In this document: one piece after another, positions 17,390-25,140 of the stretch
How the letters are laid out: each line of letters starts with the position of its first letter
Numbering within the stretch: the stretch's first letter is position 1
DNA from: Chitinophaga solisilvae
Lineage (GTDB): Bacteria > Bacteroidota > Bacteroidia > Chitinophagales > Chitinophagaceae
NCBI RefSeq assembly: GCF_009928525.1
Contig: NZ_JAABOK010000001.1
Location: 310,001-374,000 of the forward strand
Reading direction: 5' to 3'
Length of the DNA: 64,000 nt
The notes under the pieces: model-generated
Told to the model about the DNA's origin: nothing
Seen by the model: only the letters and a program-made list of their open reading frames with translations
Databases searched by the model: none
Translations under genes and position numbers: made by a program

Positions 17390-18844
17390 TTATGCAGTGG
17401 CATACTCCAGGCAGGCCGCCAGTTTTTCCGCCGCTGTTTTAAGACGGTAGGCGGTAAATGCCGTGAATCCCAGCAGCAGTGCCGGCGGGTGGTGATGCTG
17501 CAGGGTAAATACCTCCACAAAGGTAACCTTGACCCGGTGTTGCCGTAGTGCTTTTTTGAGCCGCTGCACATCAACGGACGGATGCAGCCGGCAGAGGAGA
17601 TGCATGCCTGCCGGCAGAGAATCGGCCTGCAGCCAGGGATGCAGCCGCTCCTGTATGAGCGCTGCGAGTAGCCGTTGACGTTCGGCATACAACAGCCGAA
17701 TTTTATGAATATGCCGGACGAAATGTCCCTGCTCCATAAAGTAATGCAGGATGAACTGTTCCAGGGCAGGAGACTGCCTGTCAACGCTCTCTTTCACCTG
17801 CCGGAAGGCCTCCGCCATTTCCGGTGTGGGCAGTACGATGTAAGCCAGCCGCAGCGCAGGAAACAATACCTTGCTGAAAGTACCGGAATAGATTACCCTG
17901 CCCTGTGTATCCTGGCTTTGCAGGCAGGGAGTGGGAGGGCCTTCATAGCGGTATTCACTGTCGTAATCATCTTCGAGTATCCAGCCGTTATTGTCAGCTG
18001 CCCAGTCCAGCAGTTGCCGGCGTTTGGCGGCGGACATACAGCAGCCCAGCGGAAACTGGTGGGTAGGTGTTACATAGGCCAGCCGGGCCGCCGGATAGTG
18101 CTGCATGGCATAGTTGATATCCATGCCATCCGCCTGCACGGGAACGGGGCAGATCTTCAGTCCGGCATGACGGAACGCCAGCCGGGCTCCATAGTAGCCG
18201 GGATCTTCCATCCACACGTCATCGCCGGGTTGCAGCAGCGTTTGCAGGATAAGGTTCAGCCCCTGCTGTGATCCGGTGACTACCACCACACGGGAAGCGT
18301 CGCAATCCACGCCCCTGGCCAGCCGCAGATAGTCCGCAATAGCTTTGCGCAGTGGTCCGTATCCCAGCGTATCTTCATATCCGAGATGAAAATGTTTCAG
18401 CGTCTTTAATACCTGCGCGCCCACCCGTTGCCATATACCGTAAGGAAATTTATCGAGGGATGGCAACCCCATCTGAAAAGGTACATCTTCAATGCGGTTA
18501 CCATTGATGGGATCTGTAACCGTTTCCTGTGGCGGCTCCGCTACTGCCGTTCGCACCTGCAGCAACTGTTCCGGCAATACTGCCGCAATGTAAGTGCCGC
18601 TTCCCGTCCTGCTCTCAAAATATCCTTCCATTATCAGCTGCTCAAAGCACTGACTCACAATAATCCTGGAAACTCCCAACTCCTGCGCCAGCGCCCTGCT
18701 GGAGGGAACCCTGTCGCCCGGCTGCAGCTGCCCCCTGACCATCTTCTCCCTGAACTGCTGATACAACTGCATATACAATGGCGCCTCTGCTTCCTTACTA
18801 AGCTGAATCCCGGCAGGAACAAAACCAGACGTTTCTTTTGACAT
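17390..18844 (-). CDS. MocR/PdxR-type transcriptional regulator (GntR HTH + aminotransferase fold)
   Basis: The N-terminal 75 residues form a GntR winged helix (LYMQLYQQFREKMVRGQLQP, GDRVPSSRALAQELGVSR, FESRTGSGTYIA). From about residue 120 an aminotransferase class I/II domain follows: VTGSQQGLNLILQTLLQPGD, EDDYDSEYRYEG and SGTFSKVLFPALRLAYIVLP, where the Lys should hold PLP. Length (484 aa) fits the family. MocR proteins control PLP synthesis or amino-acid-related genes, often divergent from themselves. Here the facing gene is a histidine kinase across a palindrome, and the downstream gene is a dehalogenase, so the target is unclear. Confidence 0.92.
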   Translation of the reverse strand: MSKETSGFVPAGIQLSKEAEAPLYMQLYQQFREKMVRGQLQPGDRVPSSRALAQELGVSRIIVSQCFEQLIMEGYFESRTGSGTYIAAVLPEQLLQVRTAVAEPPQETVTDPINGNRIEDVPFQMGLPSLDKFPYGIWQRVGAQVLKTLKHFHLGYEDTLGYGPLRKAIADYLRLARGVDCDASRVVVVTGSQQGLNLILQTLLQPGDDVWMEDPGYYGARLAFRHAGLKICPVPVQADGMDINYAMQHYPAARLAYVTPTHQFPLGCCMSAAKRRQLLDWAADNNGWILEDDYDSEYRYEGPPTPCLQSQDTQGRVIYSGTFSKVLFPALRLAYIVLPTPEMAEAFRQVKESVDRQSPALEQFILHYFMEQGHFVRHIHKIRLLYAERQRLLAALIQERLHPWLQADSLPAGMHLLCRLHPSVDVQRLKKALRQHRVKVTFVEVFTLQHHHPPALLLGFTAFTAYRLKTAAEKLAACLEYATA

Positions 18845-18864
18845 AACCTCCTTTGTGAGGGGCT

Positions 18865-19010
18865 AAATTACGAATTGCGAATGAGGATTAATTATGAATT
18901 ACGAATGATGAATGGCGAGTGATAAGCGAAGATACAGGCGGATAAAGATTTGTATTATTCGCTATGTTCTTCGCTTATCACTCGCCATTCATCATTCGTA
19001 ATTCGCCATT
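18865..19010. repeat. Family A giant palindrome (PAL-3) in a divergent promoter region
   Basis: Perfect 36-bp arms at 18896-18931 and 18969-19004 (GAATTACGAATGATGAATGG…) enclose a 37-bp spacer. The left flank continues with degenerate heptamers (AATTACG, AATTGCG). The inner arm matches the inner arm of the element at 26779-27024. This is the only full element not next to a stop codon: it lies between two gene starts. Confidence 0.9.
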
Positions 19011-19048
19011 CCGACTGCTGTATTTCTTCAGTCCCTGCATCTACCTTT

Positions 19049-19078
19049 ATCGGTACAATTCTCTGTTTCATCGGTACA
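19049..19078 (+). promoter_or_regulatory. LytTR-type operator: 21-bp-period direct repeat before the first LytS/LytTR operon
   Basis: ATCGGTACA occurs at 19049-19057 and again at 19070-19078, exactly 21 bp apart (9-bp repeat, 12-bp spacer). LytTR regulators typically bind such paired 9-bp repeats on one DNA face. A -7-like box, TTAATTTG (19105-19112), begins 27 bp after the second copy. If that box is used, the kinase probably starts at the in-frame ATG at 19173 rather than 19080. Confidence 0.6.
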
Positions 19079-19079
19079 C

Positions 19080-20153
19080 ATGGAAAATAACCCGGCAGCC
19101 TCCATTAATTTGTATATGTTATCCTGGAGAGCCCCTCAGATCAGCATTCATATTGTATGTTGCATACTCTTTATGATATTTCCGCTGTTGTTTATGCATA
19201 ACGGCAACGGGTATACTGAGCTGACTGCTCCGGCCAGGCATTATAGTTATTGGTTATTCTGTAGCTGTTATATCAGTCTGTTTTATTTTAACCGTTACCT
19301 GCTCATACCATGGTTATTTCTGCCTGGCCGTTACTGGAGTTACGTGATGATGGCAGGAATATTATGCATGGGAATATTTTTGCTGCAGCCATTTGACCGT
19401 TTATTACAGCAGAAGTGGGCCACGCCTCCGCCGGGTGTGGCCAAATGGGTGTATGAGCCGCCGGTGATAGATATTACCAGCCTGTTTATTTTTTTTATGA
19501 TGATGGCATTGGGGATTGCCATCACTGCCACGCGGCGCTGGCAGCAGACAGAGCAAAGGGCCATACGGGCAGAGCGGGAGAAAATCAGGGCGGAGTTGTC
19601 TTTTCTGAAGGCGCAGGTTCATCCGCATTTCCTTTTTAATACGCTGAACAATATTTACTCGCTGGCAGTGGCCCGGCATCAGTATACGGCAGAGAGCATA
19701 CTGAAGTTATCCAATATCATGCGCTATATCACCGATGATGTATGTGCGGATTATGTGCCGCTGCCTCATGAAGAGGCCTGTATCCGCGATTATATAGCTC
19801 TGCAGCAGCTAAGGCTGCAGCCGGGGCAGGTAGAGTATAAGGTAACCGGAGATCTGGAAAAGAAAAAAATATCACCACTGGTACTGATGACGTTTGTGGA
19901 GAATGTGTTTAAATACGGGGTGAGCAAACATATGCCTGCACCTATTTTTATTCACCTGCATGCCCGCCGGCATTGTATCATGTTTTTCTGCAGCAACCGC
20001 ATTTATAAGGAACAGCCCCGCACCCACAGTTGCGGCGTAGGTATTGCCAACACCCGCCAACGGCTGGAACTGCTGTATCCGCAGCGGCATATGCTGGAGA
20101 TCAATACTGATAATAACCTGTATACTGTCAGATTAACATTGCTGATGGATTAA
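19080..20153 (+). CDS. LytS-type sensor histidine kinase
   Basis: A membrane histidine kinase of the LytS/YehU class. About four hydrophobic segments fill residues 20-150 (IHIVCCILFMIFPLLFM, VMMAGILCMGIFLLQ and LFIFFMMMALGIAITA among them). The phospho-acceptor motif QVHPHFLFNTLNNIYSLA has His183. The ATPase region includes MTFVENVFKYGV (N box) and CGVGIANTRQRLELLY (G box). The response regulator gene follows 45 bp later. ATGs at 19116 and 19173 are alternative starts; the operator at 19049-19078 and a -7-like box at 19105 argue for a downstream start. The signal sensed is unknown. Confidence 0.9.
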   Translation: MENNPAASINLYMLSWRAPQISIHIVCCILFMIFPLLFMHNGNGYTELTAPARHYSYWLFCSCYISLFYFNRYLLIPWLFLPGRYWSYVMMAGILCMGIFLLQPFDRLLQQKWATPPPGVAKWVYEPPVIDITSLFIFFMMMALGIAITATRRWQQTEQRAIRAEREKIRAELSFLKAQVHPHFLFNTLNNIYSLAVARHQYTAESILKLSNIMRYITDDVCADYVPLPHEEACIRDYIALQQLRLQPGQVEYKVTGDLEKKKISPLVLMTFVENVFKYGVSKHMPAPIFIHLHARRHCIMFFCSNRIYKEQPRTHSCGVGIANTRQRLELLYPQRHMLEINTDNNLYTVRLTLLMD

Positions 20154-20198
20154 CCCATACTGACTTACATCTGTTAACCTTTTACCTTCATCACCTAT

Positions 20199-20900
20199 AT
20201 GAAGATCAAAGCCATAGCTATCGATGATGAACCCCTGGCGCTGGAGCTGATTAAGAGCTATACTGCCCAGTTTCCCGCTTTGCAGCTGCTGCAGACTTTC
20301 GACGATGCGCTTTCCGGTGCGGAGTTCCTGCGCAGCCGGCCGGTGGATCTGTTGTTCATCGATATTAATATGCCGGATATAACCGGTATCGACCTTGTCC
20401 GCTCGCTGCCGGAAAAGCCCATGATCATTTTTATGACAGCGCACAAACGCTTTGCCTACGAAGGTTTTGAGCTGGATGCACTGGATTACCTGCTGAAGCC
20501 AATCAGCCTGGAACGCTTTGCCAGAACCATGCATAAAACTATCGGGCAGTACCGCCACCTGCATAGTACGGCCGCTGCAAAAGAACCGGAGTCGCTCTTT
20601 GTGTATGCGGAATACAAGCTGGTAAGAATCTGGCTGGATGATATAGATTATATCGAAAGCCTGGAAGATTATATCCGTATTCACCTGCATAATGCCCGGC
20701 CGGTACTCACGCTGATGCCGCTGAAGAAAATTCTGGAGAAGCTGCCGCAAGACCGCTTTCAGCGTATTCACCGGAGTTATATCGTAGCCGTGCGCAGCAT
20801 CTGTTCTATCGCCTGGCGTAAGGTACTGCTGTATTCAGGTACAGCGCTGCCCGTGAGCGATACGTATGCAGATGTTATCCGCGGGTGGACCGGCAAATAA
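20199..20900 (+). CDS. LytTR response regulator
   Basis: The N-terminal receiver has the acidic pair Asp9-Asp10, phospho-acceptor Asp55 (LLFIDINMPDITG) and the LDYLLKPISLERF stretch with the conserved Lys. A LytTR DNA-binding domain follows from about residue 130 (YKLVRIWLDDIDYIESLEDY, FQRIHRSYIVAVRSI, LPVSDTYADVI). It forms an operon with the kinase gene upstream. Paired repeats of one type lie before both that kinase gene and the dioxygenase gene at 20989, so it probably controls its own operon and that neighbour. Confidence 0.93.
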   Translation: MKIKAIAIDDEPLALELIKSYTAQFPALQLLQTFDDALSGAEFLRSRPVDLLFIDINMPDITGIDLVRSLPEKPMIIFMTAHKRFAYEGFELDALDYLLKPISLERFARTMHKTIGQYRHLHSTAAAKEPESLFVYAEYKLVRIWLDDIDYIESLEDYIRIHLHNARPVLTLMPLKKILEKLPQDRFQRIHRSYIVAVRSICSIAWRKVLLYSGTALPVSDTYADVIRGWTGK

Positions 20901-20903
20901 TAT

Positions 20904-20933
20904 ATCGGTACATCTCTCCGCTTTACCGATACT
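20904..20933 (+). promoter_or_regulatory. LytTR-type operator before the dioxygenase gene
   Basis: ATCGGTACA at 20904-20912 is identical to the repeat before the kinase gene. A degenerate partner, ACCGATACT (6 of 9 matches), lies 21 bp later at 20925-20933. The two halves can also pair as an 8-bp inverted repeat (TATCGGTA/TACCGATA). A weak -7-like box, GAACTTTA at 20960-20967, starts 27 bp after the second copy, the same distance as at the kinase operon. Confidence 0.5.
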
Positions 20934-20988
20934 CACTTGATAAAAGGATGCTGATAACTGAACTTTAAGCAAAACAACTTTTTATCTT

Positions 20989-21702
20989 ATGGAAAGGAAA
21001 AATTTTCTCAGATCTCTGGCTGTAACAGCCATCTCTGCCCCGGTGCTGCTGGAAGCCTGTAAAAAGGATGCCACCACACCTGGCGCAACTGCTGCGGGTA
21101 CTGCTGCCGCTGAAGCCGCTTGCGTATTGACCGATCCGGATATGGACGGCCCATACCCATTGTATAACAGCCGTGGTTCCGCTATCAACCGTGTAAATAT
21201 CACGGATGGCAAACCCGGTGTTCCGCTGAATATCGATATCAAGGTACAGAGCGTAAGCAGAGGTTGTGCGCCTGTTACCAACGCCCGCGTAGACATCTGG
21301 CAATGCGATAAGGATGGCTACTATTCCGGTTACGTGAACAATGGCTACCTGGGTGTACAGAATAATGTAGGCCGACTTTTCGGTAGAGGGTTACAATACA
21401 CAAACAGCGCCGGACAGGTGCATTTCGCTTCTATTTACCCAGGCTGGTATCCCGGTCGTTGTGCGCACCTGCATGTGCAGATCTTCATCGGCACCAGCCT
21501 GGTTCTTACTTCGCAGATAGCTTTCCCTGATGCTATCAATGCGGCCGTTTACAGAACACCGCTGTATGCTGCGCATGGTCAGAACCCAACCACCAATTAC
21601 CTGGATTCCATCATCCGCGACTCCCTCGCTACAGAGCTGGCAACTGTAACCCGTAACACTTCCGGCGGTTATGACCTCACGCATGTTATCAACATCAGGT
21701 AA
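20989..21702 (+). CDS. Intradiol ring-cleavage dioxygenase-like lipoprotein
   Basis: A 237-residue exported protein with an N-terminal RKNFLRSLAV stretch and lipobox-like LLEACKKD, so it is probably lipid-anchored. The dioxygenase core resembles the protocatechuate 3,4-/catechol 1,2-dioxygenase family: VDIWQCDKDGYYSGY supplies the first Tyr ligand, and SIYPGWYPGRCAHLHVQIF supplies the second Tyr and the two His ligands of a non-haem Fe(III) site. Substrate is unknown; extracytoplasmic members of this group are poorly described. It lies 88 bp after the LytTR regulator, with matching direct repeats in between. The unknown gene at 21751 follows 48 bp later. Confidence 0.85.
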   Translation: MERKNFLRSLAVTAISAPVLLEACKKDATTPGATAAGTAAAEAACVLTDPDMDGPYPLYNSRGSAINRVNITDGKPGVPLNIDIKVQSVSRGCAPVTNARVDIWQCDKDGYYSGYVNNGYLGVQNNVGRLFGRGLQYTNSAGQVHFASIYPGWYPGRCAHLHVQIFIGTSLVLTSQIAFPDAINAAVYRTPLYAAHGQNPTTNYLDSIIRDSLATELATVTRNTSGGYDLTHVINIR

Positions 21703-21750
21703 CAACCGCTTCAACCAAATTCTTATCAGTCGATCTAATTAATTATTCCT

Positions 21751-22299
21751 ATGATGTATCCGGCACAGATTACATTATCTTTCAAACAGCTCATTAACGC
21801 TGCTTCTACAGGAGATTTTGAAACAAAGGTATTTGAAGATTCCTACATTGAATTCCTCATGCAGTCGCAGGTTTATAATCCGGACAGGCAATACCGTACT
21901 TTCAGTGAACTGAAAGTGGCCGCGCCTAAATCCAATTCCCTCCATTATAAGGTAGGCTTTGCAGTCGGCCTCCATGTACAGGAGCTGGGAAACCGTATTC
22001 CGGGCGTAAAGGATTGCCTGAACCGGATGCCGCTGCCGTTTGAGATATATCAGCTGGAGCTCATCGAATCTGATATTCAGGACCGGCAGCAGCACGAGGT
22101 AGCGATCATATATACCACCCCGGCACTCACCCTGCTGGGATTAACCGGCGACCGGCTGCTGCTGGCCGCTCCTGAGCAAACTTCCAATTCCGGTGCGTAC
22201 GACACTTTTATGCTTTCCCTGCAACCTCAGCTGTCTGTCAGCAGCTACAAGGCACTGCAACATGAGCCTGCGTTAAATGGGGTGGCTCAGTTGCACTAA
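21751..22299 (+). CDS. Hypothetical protein, 182 aa
   Basis: I do not recognise this protein. It has no signal peptide or membrane segment. It starts MMYPAQITLSFKQLINAAST, with a central mixed region (FAVGLHVQELGNRIPGVK) and hydrophobic strands near residue 125 (EVAIIYTTPALTLLGLTGD). It lies 48 bp after the dioxygenase gene on the same strand and before a strong terminator, so it is probably the last gene of that unit and may also respond to the LytTR system. Confidence 0.6.
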   Translation: MMYPAQITLSFKQLINAASTGDFETKVFEDSYIEFLMQSQVYNPDRQYRTFSELKVAAPKSNSLHYKVGFAVGLHVQELGNRIPGVKDCLNRMPLPFEIYQLELIESDIQDRQQHEVAIIYTTPALTLLGLTGDRLLLAAPEQTSNSGAYDTFMLSLQPQLSVSSYKALQHEPALNGVAQLH

Positions 22300-22345
22300 A
22301 GTGAAAGCAGTTAAAGCAGTATGCAGTGATGATTGCTTAGGAGGT

Positions 22346-22386
22346 AACGGGTTGTAAACCGGATGATTTACAACCCGTTTTTTTTA
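22346..22386. terminator. Intrinsic terminator between convergent genes
   Basis: AACGGGTTGTAAA pairs with TTTACAACCCGTT around a short loop, followed by a T-run (22378-22386). It ends the dioxygenase unit and lies at the very end of the minus-strand gene at 22384-24036. Confidence 0.9.
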
Positions 22387-24036
22387 TGTTCTTGCTGTCA
22401 GTGCCAGTACTTCCTGTAAGGCAGCATGTTTCTTCGCTCTGGCAGCCAGTTTTTCTTTCCCGCCCCAGATAAAGTAAGCGACATGTTCCGCTTCATATCC
22501 CTGCAGCGGCTGCAGGCATTGCACCAGCAACGGCAGCAGCTCCGCCGATTCCATTCCGCCCAGTTCCTTCATCGGTTTATGATCCTGGCAGGCCAGCAGG
22601 CATTTCACCAATACCGGAACAGTACCGGCATGTACGCCGTATTGCACGGCCAGCTGCCGCGTGAATACATTTTGTACGGACTGATGCTCCGTATCTACCC
22701 GCTGCATATAATCGCTTACCAGCGGGAAATAGCGGTCACCGGCCAATCCCAGCCCGAATACCGCATAGGTTCCCGGCATGGCGCATAACTCCGCTTCTGC
22801 ATCATTATACCACTCATACTCCCGCTGTATAACAGTCGCCGCATATGTTTCCAGTACCGGAAAAAGTTCCGGATACTGCAGGGCATTGGCAAAAAAACGG
22901 TGGGTGGCGGTTTTTCCAAGACCCTTGAGCGGAAGGAATTGTTTTACGGATGATTTCAACCTGATTTCATAACTATACGGGAACTCCTGCTGCAGCATGC
23001 GCAGTATGAATTGCAGCGCGTTCCCATAGGCGGTGGCGCCTTCTTTTTTTATCTGTATGCTGATGGTGGCAAAAACATCGTTGGCGGAACAGGCTACCTG
23101 TTCATCGGCATAAACGGCATCCGCAGCACCGCTGCCGGTTTTCAGCAGCTGTCCGGCGCGGGCGCTGCCCAGCTCTCCGGCTCTTTCCACAAAACCCGTT
23201 CCCGTTGCCCTGGCATAGTTTGGCTCATATTTAATAATCATGACGGCTGCATATAACAGCAGCTCCAGCTGCTGCGGATCTGCTGCCGGTCCGCCGGGCC
23301 TGCGCGTATAAATGGCAGGCTGGTAAGCATTCTGCTCCACATCATAGAATTGTGGCAGAAAATCTTCTTCCGCCCAATGACGCAGCGCAGTTATGATGTA
23401 GTAACGATGTTGCCGCTGCTGCTCTTTATGCTGTTTATTCAGCTGCAGTATTTTTTCAAAGACAGCGATGATCTCCGGTATATCCGGCGAAGGAAAAAGC
23501 CGGTTGTCCAGCAGGTGCCGGGACAGGAAGAAGGTCTGCAGATCTTTGGTAGGGTATTGCCCGCCGGTAATTTTCTGCTGCAGGTATATGGTAATATTCT
23601 CCAGCAGCCTGGTTTTTTTCTGTTGGCTGATATACGTCAGCGGCACCATGTTGATTTTACCGGCAGGAGTGAGGAAGCCGCCTGCTATGGTAAAGTGATA
23701 ATCGATAATAGGCGCGTCGTCATATGTTGCCAATATCTGTTGTAATGCTTCATCCAGCAAGGGCTGCAGCGCTGTTATGTCTTCTGTTGTCTGCGGATAA
23801 TCAGGGATGGCGGCGCCTTCGTATCTCAAACTTACTTCTTTGTTGTCCGTATCGGTGTACAGCAATATCTCCCCCTGTTTATATGAAAAACGGACATAAT
23901 CGTGTATACCTGCCTGCAGGGTAGTACGTTTTACTATATCTGCCGCATGCTTACGCTGGTCAAGTCTTTCCAGTAATTGCGCGATGGCCTGTTTAATATC
24001 TGCTATAACAGTCTGTTGGCGGCTATCCATGAACAA
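22384..24036 (-). CDS. Large hypothetical protein (possibly DUF6138-like), 550 aa
   Basis: A soluble protein without signal peptide, largely helical. Visible features are a Gln-rich stretch (KHKEQQRQHRYYIITALRHW), a central VMIIKYEPNYARATGTGFVE segment, and a C-terminal part with helical-repeat character (LLPLLVQCLQPLQGYEAEHV). From memory the arrangement resembles proteins labelled DUF6138, but I hold that only weakly. It is a single gene, closed by the shared terminator at 22346-22386 and facing away from the DUF5996-like gene at 24181. No function can be given. Confidence 0.65.
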   Translation of the reverse strand: MFMDSRQQTVIADIKQAIAQLLERLDQRKHAADIVKRTTLQAGIHDYVRFSYKQGEILLYTDTDNKEVSLRYEGAAIPDYPQTTEDITALQPLLDEALQQILATYDDAPIIDYHFTIAGGFLTPAGKINMVPLTYISQQKKTRLLENITIYLQQKITGGQYPTKDLQTFFLSRHLLDNRLFPSPDIPEIIAVFEKILQLNKQHKEQQRQHRYYIITALRHWAEEDFLPQFYDVEQNAYQPAIYTRRPGGPAADPQQLELLLYAAVMIIKYEPNYARATGTGFVERAGELGSARAGQLLKTGSGAADAVYADEQVACSANDVFATISIQIKKEGATAYGNALQFILRMLQQEFPYSYEIRLKSSVKQFLPLKGLGKTATHRFFANALQYPELFPVLETYAATVIQREYEWYNDAEAELCAMPGTYAVFGLGLAGDRYFPLVSDYMQRVDTEHQSVQNVFTRQLAVQYGVHAGTVPVLVKCLLACQDHKPMKELGGMESAELLPLLVQCLQPLQGYEAEHVAYFIWGGKEKLAARAKKHAALQEVLALTART

Positions 24037-24180
24037 TCTTTTAATGGGTTATACAATGCCGGCAAAATAAATCAAAAAAAAGGAAACGGATGAGTTTATT
24101 GTTTCGTATAACCGTTTACGTTATACTTCCAACATTCTTTTCAGTTTTTTGTTAAAGAGATGTACCACCAAATATATTGT

Positions 24181-25140
24181 ATGAGTAACAACGATAACAA
24201 TCCGGAAAAATGGCCGGAGCTGCATTTCAGCGAATGGAAGGATACATTGGCTACCGTTCACCTGTGGACGCAGATAGTAGGAAAGATACGGCTGCGGACA
24301 ATGCCCTGGCTGAATCATTCCTGGCATGTAACCCTGTATGTGCATCCGTATGGGCTAGGAACAGGAAGCATGCCTTACCGGCACGGTATCTTTGAAATAA
24401 ATTTTGATTTTATTCATCATCATCTGGACATCATAACGAGTACCGGAAAGTCTGAAAGGATGTCCCTGAAAGCGTTTCCTGTGGCTGATTTCTACCGCGA
24501 TCTGTTCCGGAAGCTGGCAGCGCTGGATATAGATGTAACCATTCACACCACGCCCAGCGAGCTGGAAAATGCGATTCCTTTTGAGATAGACAAGGTGCAT
24601 GCTTCCTACGATAAGGAGCAGATGCAACGTTTCTGGCAGGCGCTGGTGAAAATACATACGGTGTTTACCCGTTTCCGCGCGGGGTATACGGGCAAGGTCA
24701 GCCCGGTACATTTTTTCTGGGGTGCATTTGACCTGGCAGTCACCCGCTTCTCAGGCAGGGATGCGCCGGTACATCAGGGGGCTGCACCCAATATGCCGGC
24801 CCGCGTTATGCAGGAGGCATATTCCAAAGAAGTAAGCTCCTGCGGCTTCTGGCCAGGCAGTGAACAATATCCGCATGCAGCATTTTATGCGTATTGTTAC
24901 CCGTCTGTGCCGGGGTTTGCGGAACAGCCGGTAAAACCTGCGGATGCTTTTTTCAGTCAGGAGCTGGGAGAATTTCTGTTGAATTATGAAGTGGTGCAGC
25001 AATCGGAAGATCCGGAGCAAGCCCTGCTGGATTTCCTGCAATCTACCTATGTGGCGGCCGCCACCACCGGGCATTGGGACCGCAAGGCGCTGGAGTGTGA
25101 TCTGTCTTCCTTTGAAACAGCCTACGGCTGCTTCAGGTAG
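24181..25140 (+). CDS. DUF5996 family protein
   Basis: About 319 residues, starting MSNNDNNPEKWPELHFSEWK; an ATG at 24160 would add seven residues. The W-P-x-L start, TLATVHLWTQIVGKIRL, MPWLNHSWHVTLYVHPYGL, FFWGAFDLAVTRFSGRDAP and CGFWPGSEQYPHAAFYAYCY are features I associate with the DUF5996 family, of unknown function. Many conserved His, Trp and Tyr residues suggest an enzyme or ligand-binding protein. It is soluble and cytoplasmic. Its end overlaps by 8 bp the end of the convergent AidB-like gene. Confidence 0.8.
   Translation: MSNNDNNPEKWPELHFSEWKDTLATVHLWTQIVGKIRLRTMPWLNHSWHVTLYVHPYGLGTGSMPYRHGIFEINFDFIHHHLDIITSTGKSERMSLKAFPVADFYRDLFRKLAALDIDVTIHTTPSELENAIPFEIDKVHASYDKEQMQRFWQALVKIHTVFTRFRAGYTGKVSPVHFFWGAFDLAVTRFSGRDAPVHQGAAPNMPARVMQEAYSKEVSSCGFWPGSEQYPHAAFYAYCYPSVPGFAEQPVKPADAFFSQELGEFLLNYEVVQQSEDPEQALLDFLQSTYVAAATTGHWDRKALECDLSSFETAYGCFR

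Noticed and set aside
17377..17784. A 135-codon frame opposite-phase within the MocR gene
   Set aside because: It is a shadow of the MocR coding sequence in another frame, without family features.
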